NCBI RefSeq assembly: GCF_014192375.1
Contig: NZ_JACHXV010000004.1
Location: 186,001 to 250,000, forward strand
DNA: 64,000 nt
From: Endobacter medicaginis
GTDB taxonomy: Bacteria; Pseudomonadota; Alphaproteobacteria; Acetobacterales; Acetobacteraceae
Reading direction: 5' to 3'
Made by a program: the position numbers and the translations under genes. The notes beneath the pieces are model-generated. The model was not told the DNA's origin. It saw nothing but the letters and a program-made list of their open reading frames with translations, and did not search any database. Numbering within the stretch: position 1 is the stretch's first letter; each line of letters begins with the position of its first letter. This document shows positions 26,173-34,749 of this stretch, piece by piece.

Positions 26173-27627
26173 TCAGACCACGCGAAGCGGGCCGGTTGCG
26201 AGGGCGCTCCCGCGCCGGGCCAGCACGGCATAGGTTCCGGCCCCGATGGCGATGCCTATGAACCACGAGAAGCCGGTCAGCGACGCGAGCGCGGGGATCA
26301 CATAGCCGGCGGACGCGATCGCGCCGCCGAGCACGAAAGCGATCAGCCCGGCCGGATTCCAGCCCGACCGGGCGCCATAGATCCCGTCATAGCGATACAG
26401 GTCGGCGACCGAGAGGTGCTGGCGGCGGATGAGGTAGAAATCCACCAGCATGATCCCCGTCACCGGACCGAGCAACCCGCCGAGCGCGCCGAGCACCGCG
26501 AAGATGCCCTGCGCATCACGAAACCACAGCCACGGCGCGAACAGCACGGCGATGGCCAGCACCAGCGTCGCCGCACTGCCGAAACGCAGCCGTCGCGGCA
26601 TCAGGTTCACCAGATCATAGCTCGCCGGCATGATGTTGGCTGCCACGTTGACCGACAGGGTGGCGAGGATGATGGTCGCCCCTCCGAACATCAACAACCA
26701 CTTGCTGTGGAAGGCGAGCAGCAGCTCGACGGGGTCCCAGATCGCATGGCCGAACACGATCACGGTGGCCGAGGTGGTGATGACGCTCATCGCCATGAAC
26801 ACCACCGCGGTGATCGGCAGGCCGATGAGCTGGCCGAGCGCCTGGTCGCGCTCGGAGCGGGCGAAGCGGGAGAGATCGGGGATGTTGACTGCGAAGGTCG
26901 ACCACACGCCGATCATGCCGGTGACACCGACGAAGAAGGTGGTCCACGAGGCCGGATGATGCCCGGGCGGCACGGCGAACAGCGGTCCCAGCCCGTGCGC
27001 GACATGCAGGCCCCAGGCGGTGGCACAGGCGCCGACCGCGATCACCGCCGGCCCGGCGACGAGTTCGAAATTGCGGATACGGTGCACGCCATGGCTCACG
27101 ATCCAGGCATGCAGTGCCCAAAACAGCGCCATCGCCAGCCACAGCCGCAGGCTCATCCCCAGCACCGCACCGCCGATCGCGGCCCAGCCCGGCGACAGCG
27201 CGGCGAGCATGGCGTCGAGCGCCTGCGCACCCGCATACCCCTGCACCGAGACCCAGAAGATGGCACAGAAGCCGCGCAGTACCACCGGTACCTGGCCGCC
27301 GTGCGGGCCGAAGGCACTGCGGATCAGCACGCAGAACGGCAGCCCGTAGCGCGTGCCGGCACGGGCGTTGAACCACATCGCAAGAAACAGGACGGCATAG
27401 CCGACCGCCACCGCGGCGAGCGATTCCCACGCCGTCAGCCCCAGCGCCATCAGCCCCGCCGCGGCCTCATAGACCACGACATTGTGCACCATGCCCATCC
27501 AGACGGTGGCCATGTTGACCCAGGACCAGTCGCGCTGGGCCTGCGGCACCGGCGCGAGATCGGGATTGTAGAGCCCCGCATCGGCCCATGACGGCCGCTC
27601 CGCCCCATCGACTGCCGCACGCTGCAT
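26173..27627 (-). CDS. NCS1-family nucleobase/allantoin/cytosine permease
   Basis: A 484-aa inner-membrane transporter with about 12 hydrophobic segments. The N-terminus LYNPDLAPVPQAQRDWSWVNMATVWMGM is characteristic of NCS1 symporters: the NPDL(A)P motif followed by a Trp-rich entry to helix 1. The mid-region has NIPDLSRFARSERDQALGQ, and GSAATLVLAIAVLFAPW lies further on. Members carry uracil, cytosine, hydantoins, allantoin or thiamine with Na+ or H+. The ligand cannot be fixed here; the nearby PucG-like aminotransferase is compatible with purine or allantoin use. Confidence 0.88.
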   Translation of the reverse strand: MQRAAVDGAERPSWADAGLYNPDLAPVPQAQRDWSWVNMATVWMGMVHNVVVYEAAAGLMALGLTAWESLAAVAVGYAVLFLAMWFNARAGTRYGLPFCVLIRSAFGPHGGQVPVVLRGFCAIFWVSVQGYAGAQALDAMLAALSPGWAAIGGAVLGMSLRLWLAMALFWALHAWIVSHGVHRIRNFELVAGPAVIAVGACATAWGLHVAHGLGPLFAVPPGHHPASWTTFFVGVTGMIGVWSTFAVNIPDLSRFARSERDQALGQLIGLPITAVVFMAMSVITTSATVIVFGHAIWDPVELLLAFHSKWLLMFGGATIILATLSVNVAANIMPASYDLVNLMPRRLRFGSAATLVLAIAVLFAPWLWFRDAQGIFAVLGALGGLLGPVTGIMLVDFYLIRRQHLSVADLYRYDGIYGARSGWNPAGLIAFVLGGAIASAGYVIPALASLTGFSWFIGIAIGAGTYAVLARRGSALATGPLRVV

Positions 27628-27694
27628 CCGCTTTTCCGCTCCGCCTCAGTGACACGGGATCAGCAAGAATCGTGCCGGATTGCCCTGCATGACC

Positions 27695-28399
27695 CTAATC
27701 CGGGCGAGCGCCGGCGATGATCGAGTTCCAGGACGGGAAGAACGATCCCCTGTGCGCCAGCACCCGGCGCCGGGAATCCACGCAGCCCTCGAAGGCCTCG
27801 CGCGCCTGGGCGAACCCGTCGGCCCGGACGATCCAGGGCAGGTCGCGGCCCTGCGGGAAGCTGATGCGGACATAGCCCTTCATCAGGATCAACTGGCTGA
27901 TGAATACGAAGTCGCGCGGCGCGAACAGCGTTCCGATGGTCCCGTCATGCAGGGTGCCGGAGAGCATCTTCTGCGGCAGACCGGGCATGTCGATCGCATA
28001 GGACGTCCTGCCATGCTTCGGTGACTTCCAGGAGGCCTGGCTGAGCAGCAGCAGGATGTCGGAGCTGTTGTCATGCCATGCGAAGGCCAGCTTCGGCATG
28101 CCGGACTCGCGATGCAGCCCGATATAGCAGCTCCCGATCCCGTCCGGGCCGACCCCGTGGCCGAAATCCCAGAAGGCGTTCACCGGCGCGAACGGGATGC
28201 CCGGCTGGCCGGCATGCTCGCCCTGGTTGGGAAAGGTCGGCGTGAGCATCGCCTGCTCGGCAAACGACCCCGGCGCCGGGACCAGCGCGGGCGTGGACTG
28301 TGCGGCGGCGCGAGCGAGAGGGCCCGGCGCCAGCAGGACGCAGGCCAGCAGAGACCTTGCCCGCCGCGATCGCGAGGCCGGGCCGAGGGTGATACGCAT
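27695..28399 (-). CDS. Exported protein of unknown function
   Basis: A 234-aa protein with a basic N-terminus and a hydrophobic signal segment (SLLACVLLAPGPLARAAAQ; cleavage near AAA-Q), so it is probably periplasmic. The mature part has FWDFGHGVGPDGIGSCYIGLHRESG, SYAIDMPGLPQKM, FAPRDFVFISQLILMKG and ends in a basic region. It suggests a compact beta-rich domain, but I recognise no family. The ATG at 28399 begins directly before the signal peptide; the open frame reaches 28444. It follows the LysR gene by 123 bp in the same direction. Confidence 0.65.
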   Translation of the reverse strand: MRITLGPASRSRRARSLLACVLLAPGPLARAAAQSTPALVPAPGSFAEQAMLTPTFPNQGEHAGQPGIPFAPVNAFWDFGHGVGPDGIGSCYIGLHRESGMPKLAFAWHDNSSDILLLLSQASWKSPKHGRTSYAIDMPGLPQKMLSGTLHDGTIGTLFAPRDFVFISQLILMKGYVRISFPQGRDLPWIVRADGFAQAREAFEGCVDSRRRVLAHRGSFFPSWNSIIAGARPD

Positions 28400-28522
28400 G
28401 ACGCCAGTCACATCCCGTTGGTGATGCGCAACATTATACCGCACCGGCAGGATGCTGACGACCCGGGTGGCAGACGGAACGGATCGCGCGTCTGCGATGC
28501 CGCGGCCTTCCCCCGGAGCCCG

Positions 28523-29491
28523 TCACGCAGGAAACGGCGGCTCGGCCGCAAATCGCGCGGCGAGCGCATTGCCGAAGGCACGCGCACCGGAGGTCAGCCC
28601 GGCATTGCGCTGCCATACCAGACCGAGCACCGTCTGGGGCTCCGGCAGCAGCGTCTCCTCCGCAACCAACCGGTCGGTATCGAGGATCGACAACGGTGCC
28701 CAGGCGACGCTGCCGGGCATCTCCAGAAGTGCCACGGATTCGATCTGTGAATTGATCTCGATCCGGTTGGGCGGCATGCGCAGCCCGGCGGTGGCCAGCA
28801 TGCGCTCGAACAACGGCCGCATCGCCAGACCGGCGGTGGGAATGATCCAGCAACGCTGGCTGAGGCGATCCCAGTCCATGGCGTCGTCGCGCGGCAACCG
28901 GCGGTCCCTCGGCGCCACCACCACGCAGCGATCGCGCGCCAGAGGCAGACTGGCCACCCACGGATGGTTCTCGATCTCGAACAGATCGAAAACCACCAGG
29001 TCGAGCCGGTTCATCTGCAGATCGCCCAGCAGGCGCTCGCGCATGCCGTAGTCGAACTGCACCATCAGATAGGGATGGCGGGTCTTGATGTCGCAGATCG
29101 TGCGCGCCACCGCGGCCTGCAGTGCCGGCGCCTGCAGGCCGATGCGTACCGTGCCGTGCACCGACCCGTCGAGCGCGGGCAGTTCCTCGTTGAGCACCCG
29201 CAACTCGGCCTCGATGCGCCGGCCGCTCTCGAGCAGCCGGATGCACACCGCCGAGGGCATCAGCCCGTCCTTGGTCCGGTCGAACAGGCGCATGCCGATC
29301 AGGCTCTCGATCTCGATGCAGCTCTTCGAGACCGCCGCGGCACTCAGGCCCAGCCGCTCGCCGGCAAGACGCATGTTGCGGGTGCCGACCAGGGTCTCGA
29401 CGAGCCGGAAGTGTCGCAGCTTCAGCACGCGGCGCAGATCGACCAGCGTCGGGAGGGGCGGGGCGGGAGTCAGCAGGTTCGACAGGCTCAC
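28523..29491 (-). CDS. LysR-family transcriptional regulator
   Basis: A 322-aa regulator with the LysR winged helix at about residues 22-85 (HFRLVETLVGTRNMRLAGERLGLSAAAVSKS, then the SLIGMRLFDRTKDGLMPS wing) and a periplasmic-binding-like co-inducer domain after about 110. It is divergent from the TonB receptor - MFS - AbgB gene set, with a 116-bp gap between starts. LysR proteins usually control the divergent neighbour, so it is the likely switch of that uptake cluster. The inducer may be the transported substrate or its breakdown product. Confidence 0.92.
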   Translation of the reverse strand: MSLSNLLTPAPPLPTLVDLRRVLKLRHFRLVETLVGTRNMRLAGERLGLSAAAVSKSCIEIESLIGMRLFDRTKDGLMPSAVCIRLLESGRRIEAELRVLNEELPALDGSVHGTVRIGLQAPALQAAVARTICDIKTRHPYLMVQFDYGMRERLLGDLQMNRLDLVVFDLFEIENHPWVASLPLARDRCVVVAPRDRRLPRDDAMDWDRLSQRCWIIPTAGLAMRPLFERMLATAGLRMPPNRIEINSQIESVALLEMPGSVAWAPLSILDTDRLVAEETLLPEPQTVLGLVWQRNAGLTSGARAFGNALAARFAAEPPFPA

Positions 29492-29607
29492 GTCAACTTT
29501 CCGTTGATGACCACAAACTTCATTTCCCTACCACTTCTGAGCACGGATTAGCCATTTTCTTCGCAACGCCAGCAATTTTTCTATGTCGTGGGCCAGGAAA
29601 GACACAG

Positions 29608-31965
29608 ATGCCCGTTTCATGTTCATATGATCCGATCCAAGGCAGCGAGATAGGCCAGTTCGCCGGCCCCGCGACGACCAAATTTCCTCGCCGGTCGCAC
29701 CGGCAGCACCTGCGGGCGGGGTTTGCCGCCGTCGTCCTGGCCGGGACGACGCTGGGAGCGACCCTGGCAGCCGCACAGGCCGCAGATCCGCCGCGCCGGA
29801 AGCATCCGGCCGCGCGCCATGCCCCGGCCGAGACCGCCGAGGAGGTCGACGTGGTCGCCCGCCGACCGGCCTTCCGCTTCTCGGCCGCCCAGCATGCGGC
29901 GGATTCAACCATCCGGCTGACCGGTCAGGATCTGATCCGGCGTGGCGTGGTCAGCAAGACCGACCTGCAGAACCTCGCCCCGAACCTGTCGGTGCAGAGC
30001 GTCAACGGCACCTCGTCGACCAATTTCCAGCTTCGCGGCATCGGCACCTCCGACTACACGCAGAACAGCACGCCCTCGGTGCTGACCTATATCGACGATG
30101 TCGCCTTCCCGGTCAGCACGATGAGCAACGGCATGCTGTTCGACATCGATTCGGTGGACATCCAGCCGGGGCCTGCGGGTTTCACGCATGGCTTCGCCAG
30201 TTCCGGCGGCGAGGTCGCGCTGCATACAGCCGATCCGACCCCGCAATGGCATGGCGGCGTCACAGAGGATATCGCCAGCTACGCCCGCAGCCGCACCACG
30301 GGCTACATCTCCGGCCCGATCAGCCCGACGCTGTCGTTCCGCATCGCCGCCGAGACCATCCATGGCGGCGGCTGGCAGTATGATCCCGCCAATCGCACCC
30401 ATCTCGGCGATTCCGACGAGACCGCGCTGCGCGCCAAGCTGAAATGGACGCCCGACAGCCGCACCACGGTGAAACTGACCGGGCATTTCGTGCGCGACAG
30501 AAGCGGCGTGGTGGTCGGCCAGCCGATGATCAACCTGCTCGGCACCAGGCTACCGCCCAACGAGCCGCAGCAGGCCTACTGGGACCTTTCGCCGCGCTTC
30601 GCCCGGCTGATCGGCCGCAGCCCGGACACCAAGCCGAGCGAGGACAACACCTTCTGGGGCGCGAACATCACCGCGACCCATCGTTTCGATCTCGCGATGC
30701 TGACCTCGATCAGCGATTACGAGAGCGAGCGCGTCGGCGAATACACCGACCAAGACGCCACCACCGCGCGCACCGGCGATACCTACCGCAACATCGTCGC
30801 CGACAGCTTCATCCAGGAACTGCGCCTCGGCGCGGTCGATCCGGATGCGAAGCTGCAATGGGATCTCGGCGCGAGCTACAATCGCGTGCGGATGTACCAG
30901 CAGTTCTTCTTCGACTTCTCCGACTATCCGCTGCGCGGCTATCTGTCCGAGACCTCGTTCGAACAGCATCAGCAGACCTTCGCGCAGTACGCGCATGTCT
31001 CCTACGCGCTGCCCTGGCATCTGAAGATCTTCGGCGGCCTCAACCACGAGGCCGACGACCGTCAGCTCATCGGCCTGCGCACGGTGCACTACAACGTCAA
31101 CGCGCTCGACTTCGCCGACACCGCGACCAACGCCAACCAGTTCAGCGGCGAGGTCGGGCTGCAATGGCAGCCGAGCCGCGGGTTCATGAGCTACGTGAAG
31201 GTCTCGCGGGGTTTCCGTCCCGGCGGCTTCACCGCGAACAACACCGTCGTGCAGGACCAGCTCGCGCCCTACAAGCCCGAATGGCTGCTGGCCTACGAGG
31301 CCGGCTTCAAGAGCGAGCCGATCCCCAACGTGCTGCGGCTCAACGGGGCGGCGTTCTACGACGACTATCACGACCAGCAATATCTGGGCTCGTTCGTGGT
31401 GCCGAGCTACGGCCCGCTCGGGCGCTTCACCAACATCCCCAAATCCGAGATCTGGGGCCTCGAGGGCAGCATCGACCTGCACCCGCTGCCGCACCTGTAT
31501 CTGGTGCAGAACATCGGTTACGAGCGCGGCAAGTATCAGGATTTCTCCGCGGTCAATTCGGCCGCGACCAACCAGTACTATCTCGCCCACCATGTCTGGA
31601 CGCCGATCTACACCAGTTACAACGGCGTCGATTCCGGCATTCCCAAGCTCACGCTCAACGGCACCGCCACGCTGCGCTTCGATCCGCTGCCGGCGCACCA
31701 GATCGAGGGCGGTCTGGACTGGTCGTATCGCGGTGCGCAGGCGCTGGTGCCGGGCGGACAGGGCTATTATCGGCTGCCGGACTACTTCCTGCTGGGCGCG
31801 CATCTGACCTGGCGGGCGACGAAGCAGCACTGGTTCGCGACCGTCTACGCCACCAATCTGCTCGACCGGCAGTACTACGTGACCGGCGGCCAGGCGACGA
31901 CGACCTATTTCTACATCCCCGGCGCGCCACGCATCATCGGCGGCCGCTTCGGCGTCGATTTCTGA
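29608..31965 (+). CDS. TonB-dependent outer-membrane receptor of a LysR/MFS/amidohydrolase cluster
   Basis: A 785-aa receptor. A signal segment lies near residues 38-56 (FAAVVLAGTTLGATLAAAQA, cleaved before ADPPR). VDVVARRPAF follows where a TonB box is expected. The plug contains LQNLAPNLSVQSVNGTSSTNFQLRGIGTSDYTQ and the barrel ends in GRFGVDF. The ATG at 29608 has AGGAAAG upstream. It is followed by an MFS symporter and an M20 amidohydrolase, all in one direction behind a divergent LysR gene. That implies outer-membrane uptake, inner-membrane transport and intracellular hydrolysis of one substrate. Confidence 0.9.
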   Translation: MPVSCSYDPIQGSEIGQFAGPATTKFPRRSHRQHLRAGFAAVVLAGTTLGATLAAAQAADPPRRKHPAARHAPAETAEEVDVVARRPAFRFSAAQHAADSTIRLTGQDLIRRGVVSKTDLQNLAPNLSVQSVNGTSSTNFQLRGIGTSDYTQNSTPSVLTYIDDVAFPVSTMSNGMLFDIDSVDIQPGPAGFTHGFASSGGEVALHTADPTPQWHGGVTEDIASYARSRTTGYISGPISPTLSFRIAAETIHGGGWQYDPANRTHLGDSDETALRAKLKWTPDSRTTVKLTGHFVRDRSGVVVGQPMINLLGTRLPPNEPQQAYWDLSPRFARLIGRSPDTKPSEDNTFWGANITATHRFDLAMLTSISDYESERVGEYTDQDATTARTGDTYRNIVADSFIQELRLGAVDPDAKLQWDLGASYNRVRMYQQFFFDFSDYPLRGYLSETSFEQHQQTFAQYAHVSYALPWHLKIFGGLNHEADDRQLIGLRTVHYNVNALDFADTATNANQFSGEVGLQWQPSRGFMSYVKVSRGFRPGGFTANNTVVQDQLAPYKPEWLLAYEAGFKSEPIPNVLRLNGAAFYDDYHDQQYLGSFVVPSYGPLGRFTNIPKSEIWGLEGSIDLHPLPHLYLVQNIGYERGKYQDFSAVNSAATNQYYLAHHVWTPIYTSYNGVDSGIPKLTLNGTATLRFDPLPAHQIEGGLDWSYRGAQALVPGGQGYYRLPDYFLLGAHLTWRATKQHWFATVYATNLLDRQYYVTGGQATTTYFYIPGAPRIIGGRFGVDF

Positions 31966-32030
31966 TGCGCGCCGGCGCGTCTGCCCTCACCATCGGGGCG
32001 GTGCCCCCCACAGCCAGCGGAGCCTTGCCC

Positions 32031-33302
32031 ATGGCCGTCGCCAGCCCGTCACCGCGCAAGCGGATGCTGATCGGCATCTGTGCAGGCAATTTCCTCGAAT
32101 TCTACAATTTCGGCGTCTACGCCTTCTTCGCGCCGATGCTCGCGGCGGCCTATTTCCCCAAGGGCGACCATCTCGTCGCCCTCACCCTCGCACTGCTGAC
32201 CTTCGCGATCGGCTTCCTCGCCCGGCCGGTGGGTGCGGCGGTGGTCGCCGCCTATGCCGCGCGCGCCGGACGACGCGCCGCCCTGATGCTCACCTTCTCG
32301 CTGATGGGCCTGGGCTCGGCGCTGATCGCGCTGACCCCTGGCTACAACCGCATCGGCATCGCCGCCCCGGTGATCGTGCTGCTCGGCCGCCTGATCCAGG
32401 GCTTCTCCGATGGTGGCGAGGTCGGACCGGCGACGACGCTGCTGTTCGATCTTGAGGCCGCGCATGGGCGCGGCGGCATCGTCTCGCTGCAATACATCAC
32501 CCAGCTCTGCGCGATGCTGGTCTCGGTGATGGTCGGCGCCGTGCTGGCGGCAGTGCTGCCGCACGACGCGCTCTATGGCTGGGGCTGGCGAGTGCCGTTC
32601 CTGCTCGGTCTGATGGTGGTGCCGGTGGGGCTGTTCATCCGCGGCAGCGAAACCATGGACCATGCACCGCCGCCGCAGCCGGCCCCCGTCACCACCACCG
32701 CCCCCGTCGCCGCCATCGCGCTCGTGCTGACAGTGATCGCCTGCGGCACCATCGGCACCTACATGCGCGCCTATGGCGTCAGCTACGCCGTCTCCGTGCT
32801 GCATCTGTCGCCCGGCATCGGCATGCTGGCAATGTCGGCCGGGCTTGCGACCGGCATCCTCGCCACCATCGCAGGCATCCCGCTCGCCGCCAGGATCGGT
32901 ACCATCCCGCTGGTGCTGGCGAGCACGCTCGCCGCCATGGTGCTGACCTGGCCGCTGTATCACCACGCCATCACCACGCCGGGCCTGTCATCGCAACTGC
33001 TGCTCAACATCGCACTGTTCGCCATCACCAACCTGCCGGCGGGGGTGCTGTGGAAGACGATGCTGGGCGCGCTGCCCGAGCGCAACCGCTCGCTCGCCTT
33101 CGGCCTGATCTATGCGCTGGCGGTGTCGATCTTCGGCGGCTTCACCCAGCCCGTGGTGACCTGGCTGATCACTGTCACCGGCAGCGCGATGGTGCCGGCC
33201 TGGGTGTCGATCGCGCTGGCGCCGGTCGGCACTGCGGCCCTGCTGCTTCTGCTTCGCAAACAGCGCGGGACACAGACCCGCGCCGCCCCCGCCCTCGCCT
33301 GA
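32031..33302 (+). CDS. MFS transporter, metabolite:H+ symporter (MHS) type
   Basis: A 423-aa inner-membrane symporter with 12 hydrophobic helices. The N-terminal segment GICAGNFLEFYNFGVYAFFAPMLA and the loop FLARPVGAAVVAAYAARAGRRAALMLTFSLMGLGSALIAL match the MHS group of the major facilitator superfamily (citrate, proline/betaine, shikimate and similar carriers); GRLIQGFSDGGEVGPATTLL is also typical. ATG 32031 has GGAG about eight bases upstream, and an ATG at 31965 overlapping the receptor stop is an alternative. It probably moves the substrate received by the TonB receptor across the inner membrane. Confidence 0.86.
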   Translation: MAVASPSPRKRMLIGICAGNFLEFYNFGVYAFFAPMLAAAYFPKGDHLVALTLALLTFAIGFLARPVGAAVVAAYAARAGRRAALMLTFSLMGLGSALIALTPGYNRIGIAAPVIVLLGRLIQGFSDGGEVGPATTLLFDLEAAHGRGGIVSLQYITQLCAMLVSVMVGAVLAAVLPHDALYGWGWRVPFLLGLMVVPVGLFIRGSETMDHAPPPQPAPVTTTAPVAAIALVLTVIACGTIGTYMRAYGVSYAVSVLHLSPGIGMLAMSAGLATGILATIAGIPLAARIGTIPLVLASTLAAMVLTWPLYHHAITTPGLSSQLLLNIALFAITNLPAGVLWKTMLGALPERNRSLAFGLIYALAVSIFGGFTQPVVTWLITVTGSAMVPAWVSIALAPVGTAALLLLLRKQRGTQTRAAPALA

Positions 33303-33327
33303 CGATCTCAAGACAAGGACCGATGTC

Positions 33328-34749
33328 ATGGACAACGCCGAACGGATCTGGACGCATGTGGATGCGCTGCGCGACGATTTCGTCGCCCTCGCCGACGCCG
33401 TGTGGGCCACGCCCGAGCTCAATTTCCACGAGGAGCGCTCCTGCGCCGAGCATCGCCACATGCTCGAGGACAAGGGCTTCACCGTCACCCCCCACGCCGG
33501 CGGCCTGCCGACCGCACTGATCGGGGAGGCCGGCGAAGGCGGCCCGGTGATCGCCTTCCTCGGCGAGTACGACGCCCTGCCCGCGCTCAGCCAGGAAGCC
33601 AACATCGCCGAGGAGCGCCCGATCGAGGCGGGCGGCAACGGCCATGGCTGCGGCCACAACCTGCTTGGCTCGGCCGCCCTGCTCGCCGCCACCGCACTGA
33701 AGGACTACCTCGCCGCCAACAACATCCCCGGCCGTGTGCGCTATTACGGCTGCCCGGCCGAAGAGGGCGGCGCGGGCAAGGTGTTCATGGTGCGCGCCGG
33801 CCTGTTCGACGATGTCGACGTCGCCATCACCTGGCATCCGATGTCGATCGCCGCCGTGTTCCCGGCCCGCTCGCTCGCCAACACCGCGATCGACTTCACC
33901 TTCTCCGGCCGCTCCGCACATGCCGCCGCCGCCCCGCATCTCGGCCGCTCGGCGCAGGATGCGGCGGAGCTGATGAATGTCGGCGTCAACTACATGCGCG
34001 AACACATGCCGAGCTCGGCGCGCATCCACTCCGCCTATCAGGACACCGGCGGCAAGGCGCCGAACGTGATCCCCAACCATTGCGTGATCCGCTTCATCAT
34101 CCGCGCCGAGACCTCCTCGGAGGTGAAGCCGCTGGTCGAGCGGGTGCGCAAGATCGCCGACGGCGCGGCGCTGATGACCGAGACCACGGTGAAGACGCGG
34201 GTGATCAGCGCGATGGCCGACCTGCTCGGCAACGCGGCCCTGGAGGAGACCATGCAGGCCAATCTGGACCGGCTCGGCCCGCCGCCCTTCGACGCCGAGG
34301 ACCGCGCCTTCGCCGGTGCGATCCAGAAGACCCTCTCGCCGCAGGATCTCGAGACCATGCGCCGGATGCTGCGCCTGCCGCCCGGCGTGACCAAGGAGCT
34401 GTGCGACTTCATCGTCCCGCTCGGCGCCTGGCCGCGCGACGGCATGGCCGGCTCGACCGATGTCGGCGATGTGAGCTGGGCGGTGCCCACGGTGCAGGCG
34501 CTGGGCGCCACCTGCGCGCTCGGCACCGCGCTGCATTCATGGCAGATGGTGGCGCAAGGCAAGTCCGGCATCGCCCACAAGGGCATGGTGCATGTCGCCA
34601 AGGCGATGGCCGGCACCGCGGTGGACCTGTTCGCCGACCCCGCCCTGCTGGCGCGGGCCAAGCAGGAGCATGCCGACCGGCTGAAGGCGACGCCCTATGT
34701 CGCGCTGCTGCCCGAGGATGCGGAGCCGGCCTTCGAGATGTCGCTCTGA
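33328..34749 (+). CDS. M20 amidohydrolase, AbgB (p-aminobenzoyl-glutamate hydrolase)-like
   Basis: A 473-aa zinc metallopeptidase-type hydrolase. The metal-site motif GNGHGCGHN has H106 and H110, the catalytic-type pair E145-E146 lies in CPAEEGGAGK, and the dimerisation domain includes SGRSAHAAAAPHLGRSAQDAAELMN. The C-terminal part has GSTDVGDVSWAVPTVQ. This arrangement and the length fit AbgB, which cleaves folate breakdown products such as p-aminobenzoyl-glutamate, rather than shorter M20 acyl-amino-acid hydrolases. The true substrate is inferred. It is the last gene of the receptor-MFS unit and its 3' end overlaps the convergent transferase gene by 55 bp. Confidence 0.88.
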   Translation: MDNAERIWTHVDALRDDFVALADAVWATPELNFHEERSCAEHRHMLEDKGFTVTPHAGGLPTALIGEAGEGGPVIAFLGEYDALPALSQEANIAEERPIEAGGNGHGCGHNLLGSAALLAATALKDYLAANNIPGRVRYYGCPAEEGGAGKVFMVRAGLFDDVDVAITWHPMSIAAVFPARSLANTAIDFTFSGRSAHAAAAPHLGRSAQDAAELMNVGVNYMREHMPSSARIHSAYQDTGGKAPNVIPNHCVIRFIIRAETSSEVKPLVERVRKIADGAALMTETTVKTRVISAMADLLGNAALEETMQANLDRLGPPPFDAEDRAFAGAIQKTLSPQDLETMRRMLRLPPGVTKELCDFIVPLGAWPRDGMAGSTDVGDVSWAVPTVQALGATCALGTALHSWQMVAQGKSGIAHKGMVHVAKAMAGTAVDLFADPALLARAKQEHADRLKATPYVALLPEDAEPAFEMSL

